Assembly: GCA_018394315.1 (NCBI GenBank)
Contig: CP074575.1
Location: forward strand, 1,969,501-2,033,500
DNA: 64,000 nt
From: Mycoplasmatota bacterium
GTDB lineage: Bacteria > Bacillota_I > Bacilli_A > MAG-NZ
Reading direction: 5' to 3'
Shown here: piece by piece, positions 42,176 to 51,027 of the stretch
Layout: each line of letters starts with the position of its first letter
Position numbering within the stretch: position 1 is the stretch's first letter
The notes under the pieces: model-generated
The model's input: the letters and a program-made list of their open reading frames with translations, nothing else
Told to the model about the DNA's origin: nothing
The model's database searches: none
Translations under genes and position numbers: made by a program

Positions 42176-43480
42176 TTAAAGCCTCCAATACAAGAAACCA
42201 TCAGCCATAAAATGCTGCTTATCAAACATACCTTTTACATCAATAAATGGATATTTATCACCATTATATAAACTCTTCAACATATTAATGTCCAAGTTTC
42301 TAAATTCAGTATGCGCAACAGCAAATATCAGAGCATCCACATTTCTTACTTCATCTTGATATACTGTTTGAATGCCATACTCTTGTAATAAGTCCTCCTG
42401 ATCTGCTACAGGATCCACTACAACAACGTTTATTCCATATTCAGCTAACTCTTTAATAATATCCACGACTTTTGTGTTTCGTACGTCGGGACAGTTTTCC
42501 TTAAAAGTTATTCCAAATATAGCTACTGTTGAGCCCTTAATTTGCTTATCAGCTTTGATAAGTATTTTCACAGTGTTCTCAGCTACGTATTTACCCATAT
42601 CATCGTTAATTTTTCTACCTGTTAAGATAATCTGTGAATGATATCCTAATTGTTCAGCTTTATAGGTTAAGTAATATGGATCAACTCCTATACAATGTCC
42701 CCCTACTAAACCTGGAGTAAACTTCAAGAAATTCCATTTAGTTCCAGCTGCTTCTAAAACTGATTTAGTATCAATTCCCATTTTATTAAAAATAATTGAT
42801 AATTCATTCATAAAAGCAATATTAATATCCCTTTGTGAGTTTTCAATTACTTTAGCAGCTTCTGCAACTTTTATGCTTTCTGCTCTATGTACCCCAGCGT
42901 CAATTACCAATTCATATACTTTAGCGATGGTCTCAAGAGACTCAGCGTCCATACCAGAAACCACTTTTACAATAGTTTCTAATCTATGTACTTTATCTCC
43001 TGGATTAATTCTTTCTGGTGAATAACCAACCTTGAAATCAACACCACACTTCAGTCCAGACTCTTCTTCTAGTATCGGAACACAAATGTCTTCAGTCACT
43101 CCTGGAAAAACTGTTGATTCAAATACTACAATTGAACCACTTGTCAAGTTTCTCCCAACTGTCTTACTAGCACTAATTACAGGAGCTAGATTAGGAGTTT
43201 TGTCTGCATTAATAGGTGTAGGAACAGCAACAATATGAAACTTACAACCCTTAATATATTCTTCTTCACCAGTAAAAAAAGCTGTAGTTTCCTTTATCGC
43301 AGCATTTCCTACTTCTTTGGTCACATCTATTCCATTTAAGTATTGAGCGACCTTCTCTTTGGAAATATCAAATCCGATTACATCAGCCTTCTTTGCGAAA
43401 GCTATTGCAAGTGGCATACCAACATATCCTAAACCAATAATTGAAATTTTTTGTTCTTTACTTACAATCGAATCATACAT
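42176..43480 (-). CDS. UDP-N-acetyl-D-hexosamine 6-dehydrogenase (TviB/WbpO-like)
   Basis: The protein has 434 residues. The N-terminal NAD-binding part is [18 protein letters not shown] (about 13-30). [27 protein letters not shown] and [11 protein letters not shown] follow, then [26 protein letters not shown] (about 256-281) with the catalytic Cys. The C-terminal substrate domain has [18 protein letters not shown]. It is an NAD-dependent oxidase giving UDP-GlcNAcA or UDP-GalNAcA, most like TviB of the Vi antigen and WbpO. Such uronic acids are common in capsules. Its neighbour is the 4-epimerase. Confidence 0.92.
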   Translation of the reverse strand: MYDSIVSKEQKISIIGLGYVGMPLAIAFAKKADVIGFDISKEKVAQYLNGIDVTKEVGNAAIKETTAFFTGEEEYIKGCKFHIVAVPTPINADKTPNLAPVISASKTVGRNLTSGSIVVFESTVFPGVTEDICVPILEEESGLKCGVDFKVGYSPERINPGDKVHRLETIVKVVSGMDAESLETIAKVYELVIDAGVHRAESIKVAEAAKVIENSQRDINIAFMNELSIIFNKMGIDTKSVLEAAGTKWNFLKFTPGLVGGHCIGVDPYYLTYKAEQLGYHSQIILTGRKINDDMGKYVAENTVKILIKADKQIKGSTVAIFGITFKENCPDVRNTKVVDIIKELAEYGINVVVVDPVADQEDLLQEYGIQTVYQDEVRNVDALIFAVAHTEFRNLDINMLKSLYNGDKYPFIDVKGMFDKQHFMADGFLYWRL

Positions 43481-43497
43481 ATTTTATACCTCATCCT

Positions 43498-44583
43498 CTA
43501 AATACTATTTATTATATTCAAGTAAGAATTAATTACTATTTGTCTGTCAAATTGACTAGTTACTAATTCTCTTGATTTTTTCCCCATTTGTAACACTTCT
43601 TCCTTATCCAGAGTGATAAACCTGGTTAAAGCATTACATAAAGAATCAACATTTTGCTTTTCGAACAAGAAACCATTATTATTAGAGACTATCTCTTTAC
43701 ATCCAGGAATGTTTGATGCAAGCAATGGTTTACCCATTGCTGCAGACTCAAGTAAAACATTTGACATCCCCTCGTGATATGACGGATTAACTATACAATC
43801 AACTGCCTTAATTTCATTTCGTACATCATTAGATGAACCCAAAAACCTTATTCTAGGTGATTGGGCAATAATATTTTTGTATTTTATCTCTTCATAATTC
43901 CCAAGAATCTGAAATTCAACATTAGAATGCTCTTCAGTAATTCTCTCAGCAGCTTCTAAGTACTCCTCAATACCTTTTTCCTTCATAAGTCTACCTATAT
44001 ACAAAAATCTAATTACTTCGTCATCTCGTGTCTTTGATAGCGGATAATACTTATTGACGTTCACACCTGATCCTGGTATCAACTGAGTTTTTTCTTCTTC
44101 AACTATCTCATTCTCAATAAACATTTCTTTATTACTTGTATTTTGAAAAAATACTGTATGGACTTTATTACAAGAAATTTTGTATAAATTTATAACAAAT
44201 GTTTTTAACTTAGACGAAACCAAGGCAGTCCCAATACCTGTTATATTCATTATTACTGGTACCTTAAATAATCTAGCAGCAATGGCTCCATAAATGTTCG
44301 GTTTTACCGTATATGTAAGAACAACATTGGGTTTAGAAACTTTTAACACTTTCATGTAGGAAAAGAATGTCCTTGAATCAGTAATAGGGTTTGAGCCTCT
44401 TCTGTTAACAAAGGACTTTATATAAGTAACATTCAAGTTAATGAATTCCTGTACTTTGTAATTATCCAGTTCATTTGGAGCACATATCGTTACATCGTGA
44501 CCCTCTTCTATAAACTTTTCAATTAGTTCGAATCGTTGATTATACAAACCATGTATACTATTAGAAATAATCAATATTTTCAA
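43498..44583 (-). CDS. Glycosyltransferase family 4
   Basis: The 361-residue protein has the GT-B fold. The N-terminal domain has LIISNSIHGLYNQRFELIEKFIEEGHDVTICAP, and the C-terminal donor domain has FLYIGRLMKEKGIEEYLEAAE and VNPSYHEGMSNVLLESAAMGKPLLASNIPGCKEIV. In the last segment the EGMSNVLLESAA motif holds the conserved Glu that binds the nucleotide sugar. It is a retaining transferase that would add a sugar to the lipid-linked unit in the cytosol. It resembles PglA or capsular enzymes, but the donor is not predictable. It is the only GT recognised in the locus besides the initiating sugar transferase. Confidence 0.9.
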   Translation of the reverse strand: MKILIISNSIHGLYNQRFELIEKFIEEGHDVTICAPNELDNYKVQEFINLNVTYIKSFVNRRGSNPITDSRTFFSYMKVLKVSKPNVVLTYTVKPNIYGAIAARLFKVPVIMNITGIGTALVSSKLKTFVINLYKISCNKVHTVFFQNTSNKEMFIENEIVEEEKTQLIPGSGVNVNKYYPLSKTRDDEVIRFLYIGRLMKEKGIEEYLEAAERITEEHSNVEFQILGNYEEIKYKNIIAQSPRIRFLGSSNDVRNEIKAVDCIVNPSYHEGMSNVLLESAAMGKPLLASNIPGCKEIVSNNNGFLFEKQNVDSLCNALTRFITLDKEEVLQMGKKSRELVTSQFDRQIVINSYLNIINSI

Positions 44584-45762
44584 CTAAATCATCTCTTTTC
44601 CATCTAGGATTTGTATAACTCTTTCCAAATCTTCCTCCAATAGATTGCTACTACATGGTATATTTAATAAACTCTCCTCATAAAAAAGAGCTTTTTCTAT
44701 TCTAAATGCCCGACACTGTAGGTAAGGCTTCTGTTTATGGATTAATCTCCATACAGGTCTTGACTGAACATTATTATCTATCAATTTATTAAGTAATTGA
44801 TCTCTAGTCATACCATATTTACTAGAGTCAACAATAACTGAGTAAAACCAATGGTTACATCTACAATCATCTCTGAATGATAGCAACCTCAATCCATCTA
44901 TTTCAGCTAACTTTTCTTTATACAAATTATAGTTAGAAATTTTAGTGGCAACGAATTCCTCGAGTTTATCAATTTGACTTTTACCAAAAGCAGCTTGGAT
45001 ATTTGTCATTCGATAATTATATCCAATTTCATCGTGGACAAAGTAAAGTGAATCAGTTTTTGCCTGAACTCCTAAGAAGTTAGCTTTATCAAGTAAAGTT
45101 AAATCATTTGAAACAATCATTCCTCCCCCACCAGTAGTAATGATTTTATTGGCATTAAAAGAATATACACCAATGTCACCAATTGTTCCACAATGCTTTC
45201 CTTTAAACTTGCCATCTAAGAAAAATGAACCTAATGCTTCTGTGGCATCTTCCACTATTTTCAAGTTAAATTCACTTGCTAAATGCATTAGTTTATCCAT
45301 ATTTGCTGGATTTCCAAAAACATGTACGATAATTAATGCCTTAATATGCTTTCTCGTTTTCTTGTTAATTGTTTTATTATCAATAAAATCACACTCATCA
45401 CTTAAAAAAATTTCAAGCTTGTCCATATCCATATTTAGAGTTTCATCACAATCCATAAAGATTGGTTCAGCACCAACATATTTGACAGGGTTAACAGCTG
45501 CTATAAACGTAAGAGTTGGTACTATTACCTCATCATTATCAGAAACATCAAGCACTTTCAAAGCCAAATGTAATCCGGCCGTTCCGCTTTGAGTTGATAT
45601 AGCTTTATCTACACCAACATACTCTGCAATCTTTTCTTCAAACTCATTGATAAATCTGCCACCAGTTGATACCCAACCGGTTTCTATTGATTCCTTAATA
45701 TTCTCTAAAATATCTAGTGATAAGTTTGGAACGGAAAGTGGAATAAGTTTATTATTTTTCAT
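44584..45762 (-). CDS. UDP-4-amino-4,6-dideoxy-GlcNAc aminotransferase (PglE/LegC-like, DegT family)
   Basis: The PLP-dependent protein has 392 residues. STQSGTAGLHLALKVL binds PLP phosphate, VEDATEALGSFFLDGK holds the Asp that contacts the pyridine nitrogen, and the Schiff-base lysine is in FNANKIITTGGGGMI (about residue 205). It matches the aminotransferases that act on UDP-4-keto-6-deoxy-GlcNAc. PglE of Campylobacter and LegC both show GWVSxxGxFVxxFEE-like N-termini and QSRPVW near the C-terminus. It follows the 4,6-dehydratase and precedes the acetyltransferase in the bacillosamine pathway. It ends directly before the GT4 gene with no gap. Confidence 0.88.
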   Translation of the reverse strand: MKNNKLIPLSVPNLSLDILENIKESIETGWVSTGGRFINEFEEKIAEYVGVDKAISTQSGTAGLHLALKVLDVSDNDEVIVPTLTFIAAVNPVKYVGAEPIFMDCDETLNMDMDKLEIFLSDECDFIDNKTINKKTRKHIKALIIVHVFGNPANMDKLMHLASEFNLKIVEDATEALGSFFLDGKFKGKHCGTIGDIGVYSFNANKIITTGGGGMIVSNDLTLLDKANFLGVQAKTDSLYFVHDEIGYNYRMTNIQAAFGKSQIDKLEEFVATKISNYNLYKEKLAEIDGLRLLSFRDDCRCNHWFYSVIVDSSKYGMTRDQLLNKLIDNNVQSRPVWRLIHKQKPYLQCRAFRIEKALFYEESLLNIPCSSNLLEEDLERVIQILDGKEMI

Positions 45763-45773
45763 AAAATTTCCCT

Positions 45774-46400
45774 CTATAGATGTTTAATAAATTCTGCAGG
45801 AATTCCACCTACTAATACATCACTTTCTACATCATCTAGTACTACCGCGCCAGCAGAGATGATAGAATGATTACCTATTTTAATATCATTTGAAACATTT
45901 GATCCAATGCATATCCAACTATAATTATCAATAGTAACAGTTCCTCCAATATTTACGCCTGGAGAAATATGTACACCATCACCAATTTTACAACAGTGAT
46001 CAATACTTGATGAAGTATTGATTATGCATCCCTGTCCGATTACAGTACCCGTATTTATTACTGAATTAACACAAATCATCGTCCCCTCGCCAATTTTGGT
46101 GTTTTCACTTACAACAGCAGTTGGATGAATCAGTGTTGGCAATTTATAACCACACTCCATTAAGAGTTTAATATATCTCATTCGAAGAAGATTATCTCCT
46201 ATCGCAACAAAAGCGTAATCATATTTATCTCTTAAAGTAACAAACTCATCCAGTTTCCCTACTACAGGATACCAATCTAGCCTAGATTTAGATTCATCAT
46301 TATCAAGAAATGATATTTCATCCCACTCTTTTGATAAACATGCTACTTCAGCTACTACTTTGCCATGCCCACCTGCGCCTAATATCAATAGTTTTGCCAT
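45774..46400 (-). CDS. Hexapeptide acetyltransferase (PglD/NeuD-like)
   Basis: The protein has about 208 residues. I start it at ATG 46400, with TAGGTGATT upstream, overlapping the end of the upstream gene by a few bases. The N-terminal Rossmann-like domain has KLLILGAGGHGKVVAEVA (about residues 2-19), as in PglD and NeuD. The C-terminal left-handed beta-helix has hexapeptide repeats (IGEGTMICVNSVINTGTVIG, INTSSSIDHCCKIGDGVHISPGVN), with the catalytic His in DHCCKIGD. It would acetylate the 4-amino group of UDP-4-amino-4,6-dideoxy-GlcNAc to give UDP-diacetylbacillosamine. Confidence 0.9.
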   Translation of the reverse strand: MAKLLILGAGGHGKVVAEVACLSKEWDEISFLDNDESKSRLDWYPVVGKLDEFVTLRDKYDYAFVAIGDNLLRMRYIKLLMECGYKLPTLIHPTAVVSENTKIGEGTMICVNSVINTGTVIGQGCIINTSSSIDHCCKIGDGVHISPGVNIGGTVTIDNYSWICIGSNVSNDIKIGNHSIISAGAVVLDDVESDVLVGGIPAEFIKHL

Positions 46401-46401
46401 G

Positions 46402-47019
46402 CTAATCACCTACTTTAGAATTATTACCTTTGAATGTACCCATTGTTACATGGCCTTCTTGCGATACACCACTTCGACTTATCACTCTTACTACTGTTTT
46501 AAGTAATATTCTTATATCAAGGGCAAAAGACATATTTTCGACATAATATAAATCATGTTTAAATCTGTCTTCCCAGGTTATGCTGTTTCTTCCATTAACT
46601 TGAGAGTAACCTGTAATACCAGGTCTAACATTATGCCTTTTAAATTGTTCCTCATTATATAATGGTAGATATTTAACTAAAAGTGGTCGAGGACCAACTA
46701 AACTCATATCGCCTTTTAATACATTGATAAGTTCTGGCAATTCATCGAAACTTGACCTTCTCAAAAAATCCCCATACCTCGTAACCCTAAATTTATCATC
46801 AAGTAATTCTCCATCACTATTTCGCTCATTATTCATTGTACGAAATTTAAACATTCTAAAGATCTTTCCATCTAATCCTGGCCGTTTTTGGACAAATATT
46901 ACTGGTTTTCCTAATTTAAAATAACCTAACACTGTTAAGAATAGTAAAAGAGGGGTAAGTACAATTAGGAAAAATAAAGAAGCTATAATATCAATCAACC
47001 TTTTAATATATTTATACAT
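46402..47019 (-). CDS. Initiating sugar-phosphate transferase (PglC-like, bacterial sugar transferase)
   Basis: The protein has about 205 residues. I start it at ATG 47019, with AGGGTG upstream; a GTG at 47028 overlaps that site. The N-terminal membrane re-entrant helix (IIASLFFLIVLTPLLLFLTVL) is followed by the conserved FRMFKFRTMNN, RYGDFLRRSSFDELPELINVLKGDMSLVGPRPLL (with the catalytic DE pair) and RPGITGYSQVNGRN. It moves a sugar 1-phosphate, probably diacetylbacillosamine, from UDP to undecaprenyl phosphate at the cytosolic face. Being a single-domain protein of about 200 residues fits PglC better than WbaP. Confidence 0.93.
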   Translation of the reverse strand: MYKYIKRLIDIIASLFFLIVLTPLLLFLTVLGYFKLGKPVIFVQKRPGLDGKIFRMFKFRTMNNERNSDGELLDDKFRVTRYGDFLRRSSFDELPELINVLKGDMSLVGPRPLLVKYLPLYNEEQFKRHNVRPGITGYSQVNGRNSITWEDRFKHDLYYVENMSFALDIRILLKTVVRVISRSGVSQEGHVTMGTFKGNNSKVGD

Positions 47020-47038
47020 GCCTAACACCCTATCACAG

Positions 47039-48754
47039 TTATTTATCTAAAATCTCTAATACCCGCTTATAATAATACTCATAATCTTTGTCATCTATCT
47101 GCAACTCGACTGTATTTCCATTAAAGAAATATTTATAGTTATCATCAACTGAACTTTGAATAGTAACTATCACAATCACTCCAGCAAGATTTAAAATATT
47201 AGTGATCTCACTTAATCTTCTAAAATGCTCTTTAGTTGTATATTCATCTTTATATTTGCTGATGTCAGTACCCACACCATGAACTACGTTATTAAACGGT
47301 AAGTAATATGCTTTTTTATCTTCCATGCATAATTTCTTCTCAATAAATCTAGCACAACTCTTTCTTCCAGAACCTTTATCTCCTGAAATGATTATTGTTA
47401 ATGGTTTATGACCGTATAATTTTTCTCTTTCTTCACTTGTTACACCTGATTTATACCAATTTAAATCTCTTTCTTCTCTTTGCTTCCTTAGTAATGACAT
47501 ACCATCATCTATTGATTCTATGATGATTCCACCACCTGAAATTTCATAATTATCTATTAAAACAAATCTAGAAGTACTTGATACATTTTCACTTAAATCA
47601 AATGCAACCTCTTTATCGGTTTTAATAATAATGTCAGCCACTTCATGTCTCTTAACACGATTAGCAATCTTATTATTTAAGTTTGATGCATCAAGAACTG
47701 AAACTATTTTCTCAATTTTACAAGTGACTTTCTTAGTACCAATCTTAATAATATACTCATAATTCTCAACAAGATCATCCTCACCTAACCAGAAAATTTT
47801 TGCTTTAAATCTTGTTGAAATCTCAGGCTTTAATTCCTTTATGTTACAAGCAACTTCTCCTCTAGAAATATATATTTGTTCTTCTAAGGTAAATCCAGCA
47901 GCTTGTCCAATATAGGCACTTTGTCTAACATCACCATTAAAATATTCAATAGAGTTTACTCTAGATTTTTTTCTAGAAGGGTAAAAAATAATTTCATCTT
48001 TTATAGAAATTTGTCCTGAATCAATAGTTCCCGCTACAATTCTTCTATCATCACCATTAGCAGTGAACTTATAGACATCTTGAACCGGCATTCTGAAAGC
48101 TGATTCTTCAATACTCTTATTTTCAAAATTATCTAGTGCTTCTAGAACATTATCATCTGTATACCATGACATATTATCTGAATGGCTGGCAACGTTATCT
48201 CCATAAAAACCTGACACAGGAATAAATTTAGATGCAGTAACACCAATTTCAGATAAGAATTCTTCATATTCTTCTACAATTATGTCATACTTTTCTTTAT
48301 CGTAATCAATAAGATCCATCTTATTAACTATTACAACAATCTGCTTTATTCCAAGCATTGATAGTAAATATCCATGTCTTCTAGAGTTTTCCATAACTCC
48401 TTCTTGTGCATCTATGACAAGTAATGCAGCTTCAGCTCTTGCTGCACCGGTAACCATATTTTTTAAAAACTCAATGTGACCAGGAGCATCCATAATAATA
48501 TACTTTCTTTTATCTGAATTAAAGAAAACTCTTGCTGCATCAATAGTTATTCCTTGGGCCTGTTCATCTTTTAGTGCATCTAATAAAAATGCATACTCAA
48601 ACGGTTTTGAATTTCTTTTACACGTCTCTTTTACTTGGTCAAGTTTACCTTCAGGAAGTGAATTAGTATCATGTAATAATCTACCAATCACTGTACTCTT
48701 ACCGTGATCAACGTGACCTACAATAACAATACTCATATTCTCTTCATTAAACAT
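47039..48754 (-). CDS. cysN: Sulfate adenylyltransferase subunit 1 (CysN) with a degenerate APS-kinase-like C-terminal domain
   Basis: CysN is the GTPase subunit of ATP sulfurylase, which makes APS with CysD. It has G1 GHVDHGKST (residues 13-21), G3 DAPGHIEF (about 90), G4 NKMD (about 145) and the EF-Tu-like domains II and III. The usual domain set is followed by a C-terminal part (about 433-571) resembling APS kinase (the CysNC/NodQ arrangement). Its P-loop is GDKGSGRKS, with an inserted Arg between Gly and Lys, so ATP binding is probably lost. The active APS kinase is the CysC-CysQ protein at 49.7 kb. It is next to cysD (9-base gap) and has GGGGGAACTT upstream. A copy of the tail lies at 41 kb. 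Confidence 0.93.
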   Translation of the reverse strand: MFNEENMSIVIVGHVDHGKSTVIGRLLHDTNSLPEGKLDQVKETCKRNSKPFEYAFLLDALKDEQAQGITIDAARVFFNSDKRKYIIMDAPGHIEFLKNMVTGAARAEAALLVIDAQEGVMENSRRHGYLLSMLGIKQIVVIVNKMDLIDYDKEKYDIIVEEYEEFLSEIGVTASKFIPVSGFYGDNVASHSDNMSWYTDDNVLEALDNFENKSIEESAFRMPVQDVYKFTANGDDRRIVAGTIDSGQISIKDEIIFYPSRKKSRVNSIEYFNGDVRQSAYIGQAAGFTLEEQIYISRGEVACNIKELKPEISTRFKAKIFWLGEDDLVENYEYIIKIGTKKVTCKIEKIVSVLDASNLNNKIANRVKRHEVADIIIKTDKEVAFDLSENVSSTSRFVLIDNYEISGGGIIIESIDDGMSLLRKQREERDLNWYKSGVTSEEREKLYGHKPLTIIISGDKGSGRKSCARFIEKKLCMEDKKAYYLPFNNVVHGVGTDISKYKDEYTTKEHFRRLSEITNILNLAGVIVIVTIQSSVDDNYKYFFNGNTVELQIDDKDYEYYYKRVLEILDK

Positions 48755-48763
48755 AAGTTCCCC

Positions 48764-49654
48764 CTACATATACCCATCTTTACGAAGAGTTTCTAATCCA
48801 CCATCTTCAGCATCCTGAGCTCTACCGCTTCTTTCAGCAATTGTTTTTAATTTCCCTGCCTTTAATTCTTCTACAATTTCTTCAACGGTTTTAGAACTTG
48901 ATTCAATAGGGAAAGTACATGGATAACATCCTAAAGAACGGTATCTTTTTCCATCTCCTTGATTAAAATATAAACTAACCATAGGAATATCTTCTCTTTG
49001 TATATATTCCCAAATATCCGTTTCAGTCCAATCTAATAAAGGATGAATTCTAACATGAGTTCCAGGAGCAAAATCAGTTTTATATTGATTCCAAAACTCT
49101 GGAGGTTGATTTCCTACATCCCAATCATTTGCTTTATCTCTTGGAGAAAAATATCTTTCTTTTGATCTTGAACCTTCTTCATCACTTCTTACACCTACAA
49201 TAACACCAGTGAAGGGTTCTGGATTTTGTTCTAAGTCATATTCGTTTGTCTCATGATTAAATCTATATCTAGGTCCAGTTCCATGAAGTGTTGCCTTCAA
49301 AGCTTCTGATTTAAGTATTTGACAACATTCAATTCTTGTACAATTTCCATCAGAAAATGTTTTTTTATTTGCCAAGGCTTCTTCATTTTGCCCGTATCTC
49401 ATATCAATTTTCCACTCTTTAGCGTAATTATTTCTATACTCTATCATTTCAGGTATCTTAAAAGCCGTATCTACGTGCACTAATGGAAATGGAACATGCC
49501 CAAAAAAAGCCTTTCTAGTCAACCATACTAAAACAGTACTATCCTTACCAATACTCCAAAGCATACCTAAATCTTTGAAGTTTGCATATGCCTCCCGAAT
49601 AATATGCATTGACCTTGCTTCTAATTTATCTAAATGTGTCATTTTATTACTCAT
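48764..49654 (-). CDS. cysD: Sulfate adenylyltransferase subunit 2
   Basis: CysD is the catalytic PP-loop subunit of ATP sulfurylase; it joins sulfate and ATP to give APS. The 296-residue length is typical. The PP-loop is [18 protein letters not shown] (about 34-51). [54 protein letters not shown] and the terminal [21 protein letters not shown] are all conserved. The start is taken at ATG 49654, with AGGGG upstream; a GTG at 49657 is equally near. cysN follows 9 bases later and the CysC-CysQ gene precedes it by 10. Confidence 0.97.
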   Translation of the reverse strand: MSNKMTHLDKLEARSMHIIREAYANFKDLGMLWSIGKDSTVLVWLTRKAFFGHVPFPLVHVDTAFKIPEMIEYRNNYAKEWKIDMRYGQNEEALANKKTFSDGNCTRIECCQILKSEALKATLHGTGPRYRFNHETNEYDLEQNPEPFTGVIVGVRSDEEGSRSKERYFSPRDKANDWDVGNQPPEFWNQYKTDFAPGTHVRIHPLLDWTETDIWEYIQREDIPMVSLYFNQGDGKRYRSLGCYPCTFPIESSSKTVEEIVEELKAGKLKTIAERSGRAQDAEDGGLETLRKDGYM

Positions 49655-49664
49655 CACAATACCC

Positions 49665-51014
49665 CTAAATAAATATATTCTCTTTTCTATTCACTATATA
49701 AAAACCTTTACGGTTTAAGCTATCTTTACGGTTATAAGTCATTTGAGTGTGGTCCATTTGCCTAAATATAGCTCCTGCTTCCTCAACTACGCATTGCATA
49801 GCACATGTATCCCATTCACTTGTTAATCCAAAGCGATAGTATAAATCAGCTTCATTTCGAGCTATCATACATCCCTTTAGTGAACTACCAAATGATTTTA
49901 CATTTACAATCTTTCTTTTATTCTTATTAATTAGGTCTTCTAATTCTTTAGTTCTGTGAGACTTGCTGCCGACTAGTGTTAACTCATTTTCTTTGCTAGA
50001 TGAGTCAAGTTTTATTACATTATCGCCTTTAATCATATATGACCCATTATCCATTGATGCATAATACATTTCATCAAATATTGGAGCATAAATTACACCT
50101 AAAACTGATTTTCCTTTATAACTAAGACCAATATTAACGGTAAACTCACCATTTCTATTAACAAATTCTTTTGTACCATCTAAAGGATCAACAATAAAAC
50201 ACCAATCATTTTCTAATCTTGATAAATCATCACTTGATTCTTCAGCTAAGATTGAAGCAAATCTATAATTTGATTTCAAATATCTGACTATTATCTCATT
50301 TGCTGACTTGTCAGCTTCAGTTAATGGAGAATCATCAGATTTATATTCAACTTCAAACTCTTTATTATAAATTTCAAGAATTTTATCTCCTGCACTCAAA
50401 GCAACATTAATTAAATCTTTAGTAATGAACTCTAACTGCGTTTTGTATATGTAATTCTTGAGAATCCTAGTGCTTTCTTCAATAGATTCAATATTAGTAT
50501 CAATAATCAAGTTAGGTTCCACGGGAATTTCATATGGTGAATCAATTCCAGTAAACTGTTTTATTTCCCCTGCTAAAGCTTTTTTATAGAGTCCCTTAGG
50601 GTCTCTTTGTATACAATCATGTACACTTGCTGATATATAAACTTCATGAAAATCTTCACCTATTATATCCTTAGCTATCTTTCGCAATTCAATAGTTGGT
50701 GATATAAAAGAAACAATTGTAATTATTCCAGCATCTTTAAATAATTTTGCAACTTCTGCAATTCGTCTAATGTTTTCTTTTCTATCTTCCATAGAAAATC
50801 CTAAATCTTTATTCAGTCCATGACGAATATTATCACCGTCAAGTCTATATACAACTCTTCCTTCATCTGTTAGTTGTTTTTCTACCTCAGAAGCAATTGT
50901 AGATTTACCACTACCTGAAAGACCAGTTAACCAAATGACATAACCTTCTTGTTTTAAAATTTTTTCTTTATCTATTTTGTTTACTATACTTGAATGCCAT
51001 TTAATATTATTCAT
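49665..51014 (-). CDS. Fused adenylylsulfate kinase-3'(2'),5'-bisphosphate nucleotidase (CysC-CysQ)
   Basis: The protein has 449 residues. The N-terminal APS kinase (1-190) has the intact P-loop [12 protein letters not shown] (about 29-40), the [15 protein letters not shown] segment (DGD with HGL) and the lid-like [11 protein letters not shown]-type sequence ([13 protein letters not shown]). It phosphorylates APS to PAPS. The C-terminal half (about 195-449) is an inositol-monophosphatase-fold 3'(2'),5'-bisphosphate nucleotidase: ILAEESSDD (metal-binding Glu), [16 protein letters not shown] (about 275-290) and [16 protein letters not shown]. It would remove 3'-phosphate from PAP, the inhibitory by-product of sulfation. 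The two functions thus frame PAPS use. It is in operon with cysD and cysN. I know of no common form of this exact fusion. Confidence 0.93.
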   Translation of the reverse strand: MNNIKWHSSIVNKIDKEKILKQEGYVIWLTGLSGSGKSTIASEVEKQLTDEGRVVYRLDGDNIRHGLNKDLGFSMEDRKENIRRIAEVAKLFKDAGIITIVSFISPTIELRKIAKDIIGEDFHEVYISASVHDCIQRDPKGLYKKALAGEIKQFTGIDSPYEIPVEPNLIIDTNIESIEESTRILKNYIYKTQLEFITKDLINVALSAGDKILEIYNKEFEVEYKSDDSPLTEADKSANEIIVRYLKSNYRFASILAEESSDDLSRLENDWCFIVDPLDGTKEFVNRNGEFTVNIGLSYKGKSVLGVIYAPIFDEMYYASMDNGSYMIKGDNVIKLDSSSKENELTLVGSKSHRTKELEDLINKNKRKIVNVKSFGSSLKGCMIARNEADLYYRFGLTSEWDTCAMQCVVEEAGAIFRQMDHTQMTYNRKDSLNRKGFYIVNRKENIFI

Positions 51015-51027
51015 ATTGACCTCACAA

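Noticed and set aside
45140-45592. Plus-strand open frame of 150 codons opposite the aminotransferase gene
   Set aside because: The PLP aminotransferase on the minus strand is complete with all motifs, and the plus frame has no signal or family resemblance.
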